Shown: positions 53,496 to 61,910 of the stretch, in pieces
How the letters are laid out: each line of letters begins with the position of its first letter
Position numbering within the stretch: position 1 is the first letter of the stretch
Assembly (NCBI GenBank): GCA_032250905.1
Contig: JAVVEQ010000011.1
Coordinates: forward strand, 9,967 to 73,966
Origin: Desulfotignum sp032250905
Lineage (GTDB): Bacteria > Desulfobacterota > Desulfobacteria > Desulfobacterales > Desulfobacteraceae
Direction: 5' to 3'
Length of the DNA stretch: 64,000 nucleotides
Translations under genes and position numbers: made by a program
The notes under the pieces: model-generated
What the model was told of the DNA's origin: nothing
Database searches by the model: none
The model's input: only the letters and a program-made list of their open reading frames with translations

Positions 53496-54902
53496 TCATA
53501 CAAACCCGATCAACGGCCAGTAGATTAAAGTGCTCAATACACTTACCAGCAGGAGGATCAGGCACCAGGGCACGGCGATCTTGATGAAGTCTGTCTGGGA
53601 AAAATAACCGGTGCTGTATGCGATAATCGTGGGGGGGCACCCGATGACCAGCATGATAAAGGAGGTGGTCATGGGAGCCAGCATGGCCACGGATTTGGCA
53701 GACATATCCATCATTTCTGCCATGGGCAGGGTAATGGGCAGCATCAACGCGACCGCAGCAGAGTTGGACATCATACTGGAAAGAAAAGATCCGAAAAATC
53801 CCATGCCGTAATACACGACGAACATGGGCTTGCCGTCCAGAAGGGGCAGACAGATCTCTGCCAGGTATTTTCCCGCGCCGCTGTCGAGCATGGCAACTCC
53901 CAGCGATACCCCGGCCCCGAACACGATCCAGGATTCCCAGGGGAATTTGTCACAGATGGTCTTGAAATTGATGAATCCCGGTCCGCAGAATCCCAGTATG
54001 GCAAAAGCGGCCGGTACGCTGTAATGCCATCCGGTCAGATCCCCCATGAACCAGAGAACGAAAGTGGCGATAAATACGGTAAGCACCCCTTTTTCAGCAA
54101 AGGTCATGGGGCCGGGATCAGCCAGTTCCACTCCCTGCAGTTCGGTTTCCTTGGGCCGCAGAAACAGCCACAATACCCCCCAGGTAGTCACTGCGGTGAG
54201 CACACAGATGGGAAACTGGATAATGATATATTCCAGGAATCCCACAGATATGGTTCCGTTACTGAACTTTCTCAACACTTCCAGTGCCAGAGGGTTCCGG
54301 CCGCCGCCAAGCAGGGTGCCGAACCCGCCGGCCGATGCCGCCAGGGGGATCAGAAGCATGAAAAACATCGGAAGCCGGTGTCCCTGTCCGGGCTTCAATC
54401 CCATGCTCATGAATACCGGAACAAACGCGAACACCATGATGACCGTGACCGTTGCATCATGCAGAATGGATGAAGAGATGGTGCAACCGATGGCCAGTAT
54501 CAGGCTCAGCCGCTTGATCTTTGTGCCGGCGAATTTGAGCAGGTTGTACATGATCCGGTTGGCCAGCCCCACTTCGTTGAGCACCACCCCGAACATGATG
54601 ATCATGAGAACGAACATGACCGCCGGGCTGGCAAAAGGTGCCCAGGCTTTCTGGGCCGGCTGGATTTTGAGAAAAATCAGGCCGGCACCGGACAGCAGGG
54701 CAGTGGTGCCGATGGGGACCGCCTCACTCACCCACAGAAAGACGATGATCGCCAGAAGTCCGAGAAGTCGCTGGCCTTCAGGCGTGAGGTTTTCCGGTTT
54801 GGGCAGCATCATGATACCAACACCCAGTGCCAGTGCAATGATAAATTTGATGATGATCGACCGCTTGCTTGCCGGTGGTTTTACAGATTCAACTTCAGCC
54901 AT
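53496..54902 (-). CDS. DASS-family (SLC13) Na+-coupled anion transporter
   Basis: 468 residues, about 11-13 TM helices. DASS marks: SVAMLAPMTTSFIML and GCPPTIIAYSTGYF near the C-terminus. The substrate motifs differ from VcINDY-type members: where SNT is expected the sequence reads SSSILHDATVTVIMVF and MSNSAAVALMLP, and GGGRNPLALEV replaces the GTPPN-like loop. DASS proteins carry dicarboxylates or sulfate. In this sulfate-reducer-like genome sulfate is plausible but unproven. Between two receiver genes. Confidence 0.85.
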   Translation of the reverse strand: MAEVESVKPPASKRSIIIKFIIALALGVGIMMLPKPENLTPEGQRLLGLLAIIVFLWVSEAVPIGTTALLSGAGLIFLKIQPAQKAWAPFASPAVMFVLMIIMFGVVLNEVGLANRIMYNLLKFAGTKIKRLSLILAIGCTISSSILHDATVTVIMVFAFVPVFMSMGLKPGQGHRLPMFFMLLIPLAASAGGFGTLLGGGRNPLALEVLRKFSNGTISVGFLEYIIIQFPICVLTAVTTWGVLWLFLRPKETELQGVELADPGPMTFAEKGVLTVFIATFVLWFMGDLTGWHYSVPAAFAILGFCGPGFINFKTICDKFPWESWIVFGAGVSLGVAMLDSGAGKYLAEICLPLLDGKPMFVVYYGMGFFGSFLSSMMSNSAAVALMLPITLPMAEMMDMSAKSVAMLAPMTTSFIMLVIGCPPTIIAYSTGYFSQTDFIKIAVPWCLILLLVSVLSTLIYWPLIGFV

Positions 54903-54964
54903 AAGATATTACTCCCAAATAAATAATGGTTTGATGGTTTACTGTTTTTTTCCTGCCGGGTTTT

Positions 54965-55396
54965 TCAGATATGTGAATTTTTGAACGCTTCCGCCAGCCG
55001 GATTTTTTCTTCAATCTCCAGATGCCTTTTAAAGGCCTGTTCCGCCTTTGCAATGAGATCTTCCACGCCGGTGGGTTTTTGAAGATAATCCGTGGCTCCG
55101 GATTTCAACCCTTCCACCGCTGAATCCGCGGTGGCATGGCCGGTGAGCATGATAACTTCAATCCTGGGATACCGCTGTTTGATCTTTTTCAGGGTTTCCA
55201 CCCCGTCCATACCCGGCATTTTGACATCCAGGACGATGACATGCACCAGCTCTTTTTCAAGCATTTCCAGACATGCTTCACCACTGTTCGCAGTAAGCAC
55301 ATCATACCCTTTCTTGCGGATCATCTTGCCTGTGGTCTGAAGAAACCGTTCTTCATCATCCACCAGCATGAGCCGCATTTTAACCATGGTTACCAT
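54965..55396 (-). CDS. Single-domain response regulator
   Basis: 143 residues: receiver with Asp57 in VIVLDVKMPGMDGVETLKK, LTGHATADSAVEGL, QKPTGVEDL. Its opening (MRLMLVDDEERFLQTT) is very like the receivers at 58806 and 61911. AAGGAGA ribosome site. Located between a CBS gene and a DASS gene. Confidence 0.92.
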   Translation of the reverse strand: MVTMVKMRLMLVDDEERFLQTTGKMIRKKGYDVLTANSGEACLEMLEKELVHVIVLDVKMPGMDGVETLKKIKQRYPRIEVIMLTGHATADSAVEGLKSGATDYLQKPTGVEDLIAKAEQAFKRHLEIEEKIRLAEAFKNSHI

Positions 55397-55440
55397 TTTA
55401 ATCTCCTTTTGATTGATGAGAGAATTATCCTTTTAACGAT

Positions 55441-55472
55441 CACCCGGTCATTCAACCACGAATGACCGGGTG
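55441..55472. repeat. Intercistronic hairpin between the CBS and receiver genes
   Basis: Perfect 13-bp arms CACCCGGTCATTC and its complement with a 6-base loop (AACCAC), followed by no T-run on the minus strand. Like the hairpin at 53439 it lies between genes of one operon. Confidence 0.6.
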
Positions 55473-55490
55473 AGTCAGTCCCTGTTCATA

Positions 55491-56084
55491 TCAGGTTCCC
55501 TGCACCGGGCATTGTTTCACCATGCTGAATATGGTTTCCACCACATCACTGAGCCTCAGGATGCCGGTGATATCCCGGGCGTTTTTCACCAGCAGAGACT
55601 GGGTTCTGACCAGAACAAACTGGTGGATGGCCTGGTCCAGAGAGGCCTCTTCTTTTATGTAGTCCGATTCCGTGGGAATATGCATGAAATCTTTAGCATG
55701 ACAGGCTGCTGCCTTGCCGCACAGATTGTTCAGGGGTTTTTCCCACAGGTTGTATTTTTGAATCTGTGCCTGAAACCGTTCCGGGGAATAATCAGCTGCC
55801 AGGTGGTAACTGGACCCCAGTTTCCGGTTGATGGTATGATAGAGCTCTTCTATCTCATTGTATTTGGGTTCAAGTCCCTGGAGAAAGTCCAGGTAGCTGA
55901 TCCGTCCCACCACCTGGCCTTGGCTGTTGGTGACGAGAATGGCCCGGTGTTTGAGTTTTTCTCTGTCAAAACGGTTTCGGGCCTGTTCCAGGGCCAGAAC
56001 CGCCTCAGCCATGGTGGCGTTTTCATCCACTGTGGCATAATCCGCCAGAGGAACCATGATTTCTTTTACCAGGGTGGCTTTCAT
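55491..56084 (-). CDS. CBS-pair protein with a long central insert
   Basis: 197 residues: CBS half about 1-75 (MVPLADYATVDENATMAEAV, LVTNSQGQVVGRISYLDFL), a ~65-residue insert with Cys and His (LCGKAAACHAKDF), second CBS half to about 195 (SLLVKNARDITGILRLSDVV). Clearly homologous to the C-terminal CBS part of the REC-CBS protein at 61911. Probably the first gene of the minus-strand arm; the 56085-56548 gap contains its promoter and that of the Usp gene. Confidence 0.85.
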   Translation of the reverse strand: MKATLVKEIMVPLADYATVDENATMAEAVLALEQARNRFDREKLKHRAILVTNSQGQVVGRISYLDFLQGLEPKYNEIEELYHTINRKLGSSYHLAADYSPERFQAQIQKYNLWEKPLNNLCGKAAACHAKDFMHIPTESDYIKEEASLDQAIHQFVLVRTQSLLVKNARDITGILRLSDVVETIFSMVKQCPVQGT

Positions 56085-56229
56085 AATGATTTCTCCTGTC
56101 TTGCTGTATGCAAAATAAATTTAAACTTATTATCAGAACATTTATGGGCTGTAAAATAATTTCGGTATTCCGGTCTGCTTTTTCTTTCCTTGATTGGTCA
56201 TTCATTGTTTGCTTCATCTGGTTGCCATG

Positions 56230-56245
56230 TGCAAATTTTATACCG
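56230..56245 (-). promoter_or_regulatory. Possible weak sigma-54 promoter of the CBS-receiver-DASS arm
   Basis: On the minus strand CGGTAT-N5-TTGCA: GG-N10-GC spacing is right and the -12 half is good, but the -24 half is poor. The leader to the CBS gene would be about 135 bases. Weaker than the promoter on the other strand at 56463. Confidence 0.35.
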
Positions 56246-56392
56246 GCAAACAGCCAACAGTATTTGATTCTGCATCCACCGGTCAGACGGACAGATGGCA
56301 ACAAGCCGTCGGCGCTTCAGATTTTTGTGCCCCATAATGGTTCTCATCAGTATTGAGAAATTTATCAACCCGTAAAAATAGCTGACACCCGG

Positions 56393-56414
56393 GTCAGGGA
56401 GCATGCTCCCTGAC
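56393..56414. promoter_or_regulatory. 22-bp perfect palindrome, candidate activator site
   Basis: GTCAGGGAGCA followed directly by its reverse complement. It lies 49 bases upstream of the -24 element at 56463, and next to CTGACAC at 56382-56388. The position is typical for enhancer sites of NtrC-family activators. Confidence 0.5.
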
Positions 56415-56462
56415 ATGGTCTGAATGGTGTGTGAAACCGGGTAAAATCAAGTGAAACGGAAA

Positions 56463-56478
56463 TGGCATGCTAATTGCT
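56463..56478 (+). promoter_or_regulatory. Sigma-54 (-24/-12) promoter of the Usp-kinase-DASS arm
   Basis: TGGCAT-N5-TTGCT, an almost exact match to the consensus with correct spacing, about 70 bases before the Usp ATG at 56549. The rest of the 464-bp gap is AT-rich with the palindrome at 56393. Confidence 0.85.
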
Positions 56479-56548
56479 GACCCGCTCATTAACAAGCGCC
56501 CTTTCGTGTATCATGCGTGTGAAAACGAGAAAATTAAGGAGGTGTGAG

Positions 56549-57031
56549 ATGAAAAAGATCAATACGATTCTGGCCTGTGTGGATTTTTCTGAGTATACCC
56601 GGATGACACTGGAGAGTGCCGTAGCGATTGCCAGAGGAAGCCAGGCACAGATTGTGGCTTTCAACGTGATCAATAAGCGGGATGTGGCCAGTGTGGGAAT
56701 GGTGAGCGAGTATTATCCGGATCGGCTCAACGTGGATGATTATGTCAGAGATGTCAAGAAGGAACGTCTTGAGAATTTGAACCTGCTTATCAACAGCGAT
56801 TTTGCGGAATACAAGGATAAAATGACGTTGATCATCGATGTGGGAAACCCATGGGAAAGCATTATTCAGGCGGCCGTCGATCATAAAGCGGCCCTCATTG
56901 TCATGGCCAACAAGGGTCGGGGCAATCTGTCCCGGGTGTTGTTCGGCAGTACGGCGGAAAAGGTGTTCCGGCATTCTCCAGTATCTGTGGTCAGTGTCAG
57001 AGATCAAGAGATCTTCAAGGGAAGACAATAA
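56549..57031 (+). CDS. Universal stress protein (UspA family)
   Basis: 160 residues from the ATG at 56549 (AAGGAGG site). One Usp domain: MKKINTILACVDFSEYTRM, ATP-motif-like MANKGRGNLSRVLFGSTAEK with Ala for the first Gly. Closest visible relative is the Usp at 44363. First gene of the right arm, directly followed (no gap) by a kinase. Confidence 0.9.
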   Translation: MKKINTILACVDFSEYTRMTLESAVAIARGSQAQIVAFNVINKRDVASVGMVSEYYPDRLNVDDYVRDVKKERLENLNLLINSDFAEYKDKMTLIIDVGNPWESIIQAAVDHKAALIVMANKGRGNLSRVLFGSTAEKVFRHSPVSVVSVRDQEIFKGRQ

Positions 57032-58759
57032 ATGGACAAAAAAAAACTTGGGGAAAATACCCGGGCCAAGCGGGTCAAACGCAACATTCAGACGAACTTG
57101 ATTATCATCCCCCTGATACCGCTTTTTCTGGCTGTGGGAATCAGTTTTTACTATTTTACCACGGCCCTGGAAAACAGTTCCACCCAAAGTTTGAAACGCA
57201 TTGTGGGGGACCACCGGGACATGATCGAATCCTTTCTTCTGGAACGAAAATCAGATCTGGAAATGGTGACCCGCCTGTTTGATTTTGAAGACATCAATCG
57301 CAGGCAGGTGATTGATGATATGTTCGAAATTTTGAAAACAAAATCAGGCGCGTTTGTGGATTTGGGACTGTTCGATTCCCGGGGAATTCATGTCAGGTAT
57401 TCGGGGCAGTACCAGTTGACTGGAAAGCTTTACGGCGAAGAGTTCTGGTTTCTTGAAGTCATGGAAAAAGGTCATTACATCAGTGATGTGTTTCTGGGAT
57501 ACCGGAATGTGCCCCATTTTATTATTGCAGTCAAAAAAGGGGAAGGGGAAAACGCCTGGGTACTTCGGGCGACCATCGACACCCTTTTTTTTGAACGGCT
57601 TGTATCCAGTGTGAGAATCGGCAGATCCGGCGAGGCGTATATCCTGAACAAAAAGGGTGTCGCCCAGACCGGAAGACGCTCCGGCGGTGTCAACGTCATG
57701 GAAAATGATCCTGAGTTTTCAGCGTTTCCATCATCAGACAATGCCATTCACACCTTTTTGAAATCCGATCCCCAGGGACTTAAATATCTCTATGCTACCA
57801 CATGGCTCAAGGATCAGGAATGGCTCCTGGTGGTCAGGCAGGAAAAAAAAGATGCATTCCGGTTTTTTTATTATGCTCTCTATGCCAGCCTGATTATCAT
57901 GGTACTGGGCATTGCCATTATCGTCGGCATGTCCATTTTCATGACGGATAAGCTGTTCTCACGCATCGAACAGCTGGGCAGGGATAAAAAGGATCTTGGC
58001 AATCAATTGATCCGTGCCACCCAGCTGGCGGAAGTGGGCGAAATGGCTGCCGGGTTTGCCCATGAGATCAACAATCCGCTTCAGATCATCAAAAGTGAAC
58101 ATGCCCTGATAACCTCCATTTTTGAAGACCTGTATGAAAATAAAAAGATCGACCGGAAAGATGAAGAAATCCTGGAGTTAGAGGACTCCCTGTCCCAGAT
58201 CGAACTGCAGGTATCCAGATGCTCGGACATCACCCGGGCCATCCTCAAGTTCGGACGTAAGAATGAAACCCGGGTCCAGCTGCTGTATCCGGGAGATCAG
58301 ATTCCGGAAATTCTCAAGATGATCGAGCAGCGGGCCAGTGTGGAAGGGATTGTGGTGTTTAAAAACATTCCTGAAGATCTCCCGGGATTCATGGGGGATG
58401 CGTCACAGTTTCAGCAGGTGATGCTCAATCTGTTCAACAATGCCATTGACGCAATCATCGAACAGCATCCGGATGCCGGGGGCCGGTTGGAAATTCAGGC
58501 ACGCGCAAAGGATGACAGCTGGATCGAGATCCGGGTCACGGACAACGGGGCCGGTATTCAACCCGAACATATTGAAAAGGTGTTTTCGCCCTTTTTTACC
58601 ACCAAACCGGTGGGAAAAGGCACGGGGCTCGGTCTGTCTGTATGTTACGGTATCATCGAAAATTTTGGCGGTACCATGGATGTCTCCAGCCGGGTGAATG
58701 AGGGCACGACCTTTATCGTTACCCTGCCCGGATCGGATATGGAAACACAGGAACAATGA
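57032..58759 (+). CDS. Sensor histidine kinase with dCache sensor
   Basis: 575 residues, starting immediately after the Usp stop. TM about 27-47, dCache domain (YISDVFLGYRNVPHFIIAVK) with about 220 extracytoplasmic residues, TM about 285-305, HisKA H-box AAGFAHEINNPLQII, HATPase with DNGAGIQPE and GKGTGLGLSVCY. The sensor shares a YISDVFLG-R-PHFI-AVK run with the kinase at 48966. The receiver at 58806 follows. Confidence 0.9.
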   Translation: MDKKKLGENTRAKRVKRNIQTNLIIIPLIPLFLAVGISFYYFTTALENSSTQSLKRIVGDHRDMIESFLLERKSDLEMVTRLFDFEDINRRQVIDDMFEILKTKSGAFVDLGLFDSRGIHVRYSGQYQLTGKLYGEEFWFLEVMEKGHYISDVFLGYRNVPHFIIAVKKGEGENAWVLRATIDTLFFERLVSSVRIGRSGEAYILNKKGVAQTGRRSGGVNVMENDPEFSAFPSSDNAIHTFLKSDPQGLKYLYATTWLKDQEWLLVVRQEKKDAFRFFYYALYASLIIMVLGIAIIVGMSIFMTDKLFSRIEQLGRDKKDLGNQLIRATQLAEVGEMAAGFAHEINNPLQIIKSEHALITSIFEDLYENKKIDRKDEEILELEDSLSQIELQVSRCSDITRAILKFGRKNETRVQLLYPGDQIPEILKMIEQRASVEGIVVFKNIPEDLPGFMGDASQFQQVMLNLFNNAIDAIIEQHPDAGGRLEIQARAKDDSWIEIRVTDNGAGIQPEHIEKVFSPFFTTKPVGKGTGLGLSVCYGIIENFGGTMDVSSRVNEGTTFIVTLPGSDMETQEQ

Positions 58760-58805
58760 GGTATATGGTTCAAAGAAACCATTTCGAGCGAAAGGAGGGA
58801 TCTGT

Positions 58806-59237
58806 TTGGAAAAGCTGAAACTGATGCTGGTGGATGATGAAGAACGGTATCTTCGGACCACCGCCAAATTGCTGGGGAAAAAGGGAATTGAGGTTGTCAC
58901 GGCCCAAAGCGGGGAACAGGCCCTGGAATTGCTTAAAACGCTGGATGTCCATGTGGTGATACTGGATGTCAAGATGCCGGGCATGGACGGATTCAAAACC
59001 CTGCGGGCGATCAAGACCCTGTATCCGCCGGTGGAAGTGATTTTTCTCACCGGGCATGCCACCATGGATTCGGCCATCGAAGGACTTCAGTTCGGGGCCT
59101 TTGATTACGTGATGAAGCCGGCGGATATCGATGCCCTTGTGGATAAGGCGTATGAAGCGTTTGAAAAAAGAAAGCGGCTTGATGAAAAAATCAGGGGACT
59201 GACTTCCGGAAGTGGAATGGATGGACCCAGTGAATAG
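58806..59237 (+). CDS. Single-domain response regulator (TTG start)
   Basis: 143 residues. TTG at 58806 is the start: AAAGGAGGG stands seven bases before it and the receiver fold begins right there (MEKLKLMLVDDEERYLRTT). Asp54 in VILDVKMPGMDG, LTGHAT, MKPADIDALV. C-terminal tail charged. 46 bases after the kinase, 43 before the DASS gene. Confidence 0.88.
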   Translation: MEKLKLMLVDDEERYLRTTAKLLGKKGIEVVTAQSGEQALELLKTLDVHVVILDVKMPGMDGFKTLRAIKTLYPPVEVIFLTGHATMDSAIEGLQFGAFDYVMKPADIDALVDKAYEAFEKRKRLDEKIRGLTSGSGMDGPSE

Positions 59238-59280
59238 ATAATAACCTAAAATTCTAAACAGTTGTAACGGAGGTTGATGC

Positions 59281-61128
59281 ATGAAAAAAGAAAAAAAAGT
59301 GACAGGATATGATAAATATATCAACTGGAAGGTGTTTATCTTTCCGGTCCTGGCATTGGCGATTCTGCTGTTGATTCCCACACCAAAGGGGATGAAGGAT
59401 GTGGGCACCCAATACAAAGTGGGTCCCAAAGCGGTTATAAATCACCTCACCCGGGAACTGTTCGAGGTGGACAGTGTGGATGCAGCCCAGTGGCAGCTGC
59501 TCACTGCGAGGATCATGGAAACCAATATGCAGATGGGCGCGCTGAAGAAAGCACGCTATCTGGCCCGGGATCTGAAATGGTGTAAAAAGAACAAGATCGA
59601 TGCAGACCAGAAGAATTATGATCTTGCTTTGAATTATATCAAAAACGAAGTGCCGGAAGACCGGTATCTGGCAGTCATGAACGGGGCCCTTGACTTAAGA
59701 AAACAGGGATTGAAATATGAGGAGCTGGCAGGAAAGGATAAGGCTGCGGCGGATAAAGGGGCCTGGCATATACAGGTGGCCGTAGCCGTGGGGGCGTTTG
59801 TGGTCCTGTGTTTTCTGACCGAGTGTATTCCGCTGCCGGCGGTGGCGTTCTGTATCGGCCTGATGTATGTGTTCACCGGGGTACTCTCCCGGGAGGCCGT
59901 GGCAATGCTCTACTGGAGTGATGCCTGCTGGTTTATCATGGGCAGCCTGATGTTTGCTGCTGCATTCGTCAAAACCGGGGTGGACAAGCGGGTGTGCCTG
60001 GCCATGTTTAAAAAGCTGGCCGTACCCAACACCAAGTGGATTACCCTGATCTTTTTCATTATCATCGCGCCGCTGGCATCTTTTATCTCCGACCATGCTC
60101 TGGCCGCCATGTTTCTGCCCATCGGCATGCTGTTGTATCAGAACAGCCTCACCGACGAGGTGCCCGAGGACAAGGAACTGGCCAAGCTGCTGATGATCAC
60201 CATTGCCATGGCCTGTAATATCGGGGGGCCCGGAGCCCCGTCAGGGGGTGCCAGAAACGTGATCATGATGACCTATCTCACCGATATGTTCGGCATTGAT
60301 ATCGGATATTTTCAATGGGTGACCTATTGCTTTCCTTTTGTGATAGTCATGATTCCCATTACCTGGTTCATGACCAACCTGCGGTTCCGGCCCAAAATCA
60401 TCTCTCTGGCCCCGGCCATGAACCAGTTGAAAACGGAAATCGATAAGATGGGGAAATGGAACCGGCAGCAGATATGGGCGTTGGTTATTTTTGTCATCAT
60501 GGTGTTCGGGTGGTTTACGGAAAAATCTTTTTACCAGATGGGGATCTATCCAATCCGGCTGGGCATCGGGGTGATCGCCGTGGCCGGCGCCATTGCTTAT
60601 ATCATTACCGGGGTGGTCAACTGGCGGGATTACCAGGAAAAAGTGGACTGGGGCGTAGTCTGGCTGTATGCCGGTGCCATCATCTTCGGCCGGACCCTGG
60701 ACAGCACCGGGGCCGCCTACTGGCTGGCCCGGTCGGTCATTGACTTCCTGTCACAGTTCGGCATGGAATCCGGCCTGCCCCTGCTGATGGTCAGCAACGG
60801 CCTGACATCGGTGCTCACCAACCTGATGGCGGACGGTCCGGCTGCCGCGTCCGTGGGTCCCATCGCCCTGAACATGGCAGGCATGGTGCACCCGGGAACC
60901 ACCTATCTGCCGTTCATGGCCATGGCTACCGCGGTGGCGTCCTCGTTTGCCTACTGCCTGATTATCGGGACTCCGCCCAATGCCATCGTGTATGCCAGCG
61001 GATACCTGGAGCCCAAAGATTACCTGCGGGTGGGAATTCCCATGTTTTTCATCGCCAATGTGGTGCTGCTGCTGTTTACAGGCGTGTACTGGAGCTTCCG
61101 GGGATTCGGCACCCTGTCCGGATTCTGA
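59281..61128 (+). CDS. DASS-family (SLC13) transporter with a large N-terminal insertion
   Basis: 615 residues; usual DASS proteins have about 450-500. TM1 about 15-35 is followed by ~125 mainly charged, helical residues (VGTQYKVGPKAVINHL, AQWQLLTARIMETN, MGALKKARYLARDL, LDLRKQGLKYEELAGKDK), then the normal transporter from about residue 160. The typical LIIGTPPNAIVYASGYLEP end is present. The SNT motifs are not: ISDHALAAMFLPI and LMADGPAAASVGPI. GAPSGGARNVIM matches the GG-RN of the other DASS. Anion uptake, possibly sulfate, is inferred. Confidence 0.85.
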   Translation: MKKEKKVTGYDKYINWKVFIFPVLALAILLLIPTPKGMKDVGTQYKVGPKAVINHLTRELFEVDSVDAAQWQLLTARIMETNMQMGALKKARYLARDLKWCKKNKIDADQKNYDLALNYIKNEVPEDRYLAVMNGALDLRKQGLKYEELAGKDKAAADKGAWHIQVAVAVGAFVVLCFLTECIPLPAVAFCIGLMYVFTGVLSREAVAMLYWSDACWFIMGSLMFAAAFVKTGVDKRVCLAMFKKLAVPNTKWITLIFFIIIAPLASFISDHALAAMFLPIGMLLYQNSLTDEVPEDKELAKLLMITIAMACNIGGPGAPSGGARNVIMMTYLTDMFGIDIGYFQWVTYCFPFVIVMIPITWFMTNLRFRPKIISLAPAMNQLKTEIDKMGKWNRQQIWALVIFVIMVFGWFTEKSFYQMGIYPIRLGIGVIAVAGAIAYIITGVVNWRDYQEKVDWGVVWLYAGAIIFGRTLDSTGAAYWLARSVIDFLSQFGMESGLPLLMVSNGLTSVLTNLMADGPAAASVGPIALNMAGMVHPGTTYLPFMAMATAVASSFAYCLIIGTPPNAIVYASGYLEPKDYLRVGIPMFFIANVVLLLFTGVYWSFRGFGTLSGF

Positions 61129-61155
61129 TACAGACAGTGAAAGGAGAAAAACCCC

Positions 61156-61302
61156 ATGCACAAGAAACAGAATTCAGATCTGATGAAAAAACCCATGTTC
61201 AGAGACGGCAAACTGTATTTCACCAAAGAGACAGAACGCCGGATCTTATTCTTCATGACCCTGATCATGCTGGCATCCGGTGCCGTGATGAAGCTGTTAT
61301 AA
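61156..61302 (+). CDS. 48-residue small membrane protein
   Basis: A short gene with AAGGAG 15 bases upstream: basic/polar N-terminal half (MHKKQNSDLMKKPMFRDGK) and one TM helix about 30-47. Between the long DASS gene and a Yip1-like gene. Possibly an accessory subunit of the transporter. No known family. Confidence 0.6.
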   Translation: MHKKQNSDLMKKPMFRDGKLYFTKETERRILFFMTLIMLASGAVMKLL

Positions 61303-61360
61303 AAAAGGTGGTGTTTGTGTTCAAGGATTTTTGGATCATAATGAAATGGAGGGCCCTGTG

Positions 61361-61888
61361 ATGGTAACCGCTGCAGTAAAGGCCGGACGGTTCTATGCCT
61401 ATGCATTGATCCAGCTGTTGATCGAACCGGGCCTGTTTTTCAGGGAACTTCCGGAAAAAACCAGACCCCGACGGGCAGTGGAATTCATGGTGATCGGCTG
61501 CCTTTTCTATACGCTTGCAAGTTTGTTGACCGGAGCGTATACACAGCCGGTCCGGATCATGGCACCCATCTTTTTCCTGAACGCGGCCGGCATGATCCTG
61601 ATCTCATCAACCCTGGCATATATAGCCATGGTGATGATTGCCGGAAAAAAAGCCCGGTTTTCAGTTGTGTTCAGTATTTACGCGTTTTCATCCGGGGTGA
61701 CACTTTTTTTGTCATGGCTGCCGTTTCTGGTCTGGGTGACTGAACCGTGGAAATGGTGGCTCATAAGTGTCGGTTTGAAAAACACATGCAACCTGTCCTG
61801 GAAAAAATCCATCGTGATTATGGCGCTTTCCATAATCGTGCTGTTTTTTCTAGTGTATTCAGCGCATCTGGCATTTATTAAAAATTAA
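61361..61888 (+). CDS. Yip1-like multi-pass membrane protein
   Basis: 175 residues from the ATG at 61361 (GGAGGG site); an in-frame codon ten residues upstream is less likely. About five TM helices with the EPGLFFRELPEKTRPRRAVEFM leader seen in Yip1-domain proteins. Role unknown; may help organise the neighbouring transporter or kinase in the membrane. Confidence 0.65.
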   Translation: MVTAAVKAGRFYAYALIQLLIEPGLFFRELPEKTRPRRAVEFMVIGCLFYTLASLLTGAYTQPVRIMAPIFFLNAAGMILISSTLAYIAMVMIAGKKARFSVVFSIYAFSSGVTLFLSWLPFLVWVTEPWKWWLISVGLKNTCNLSWKKSIVIMALSIIVLFFLVYSAHLAFIKN

Positions 61889-61910
61889 AATACATCAAGG
61901 AGAATATTCA

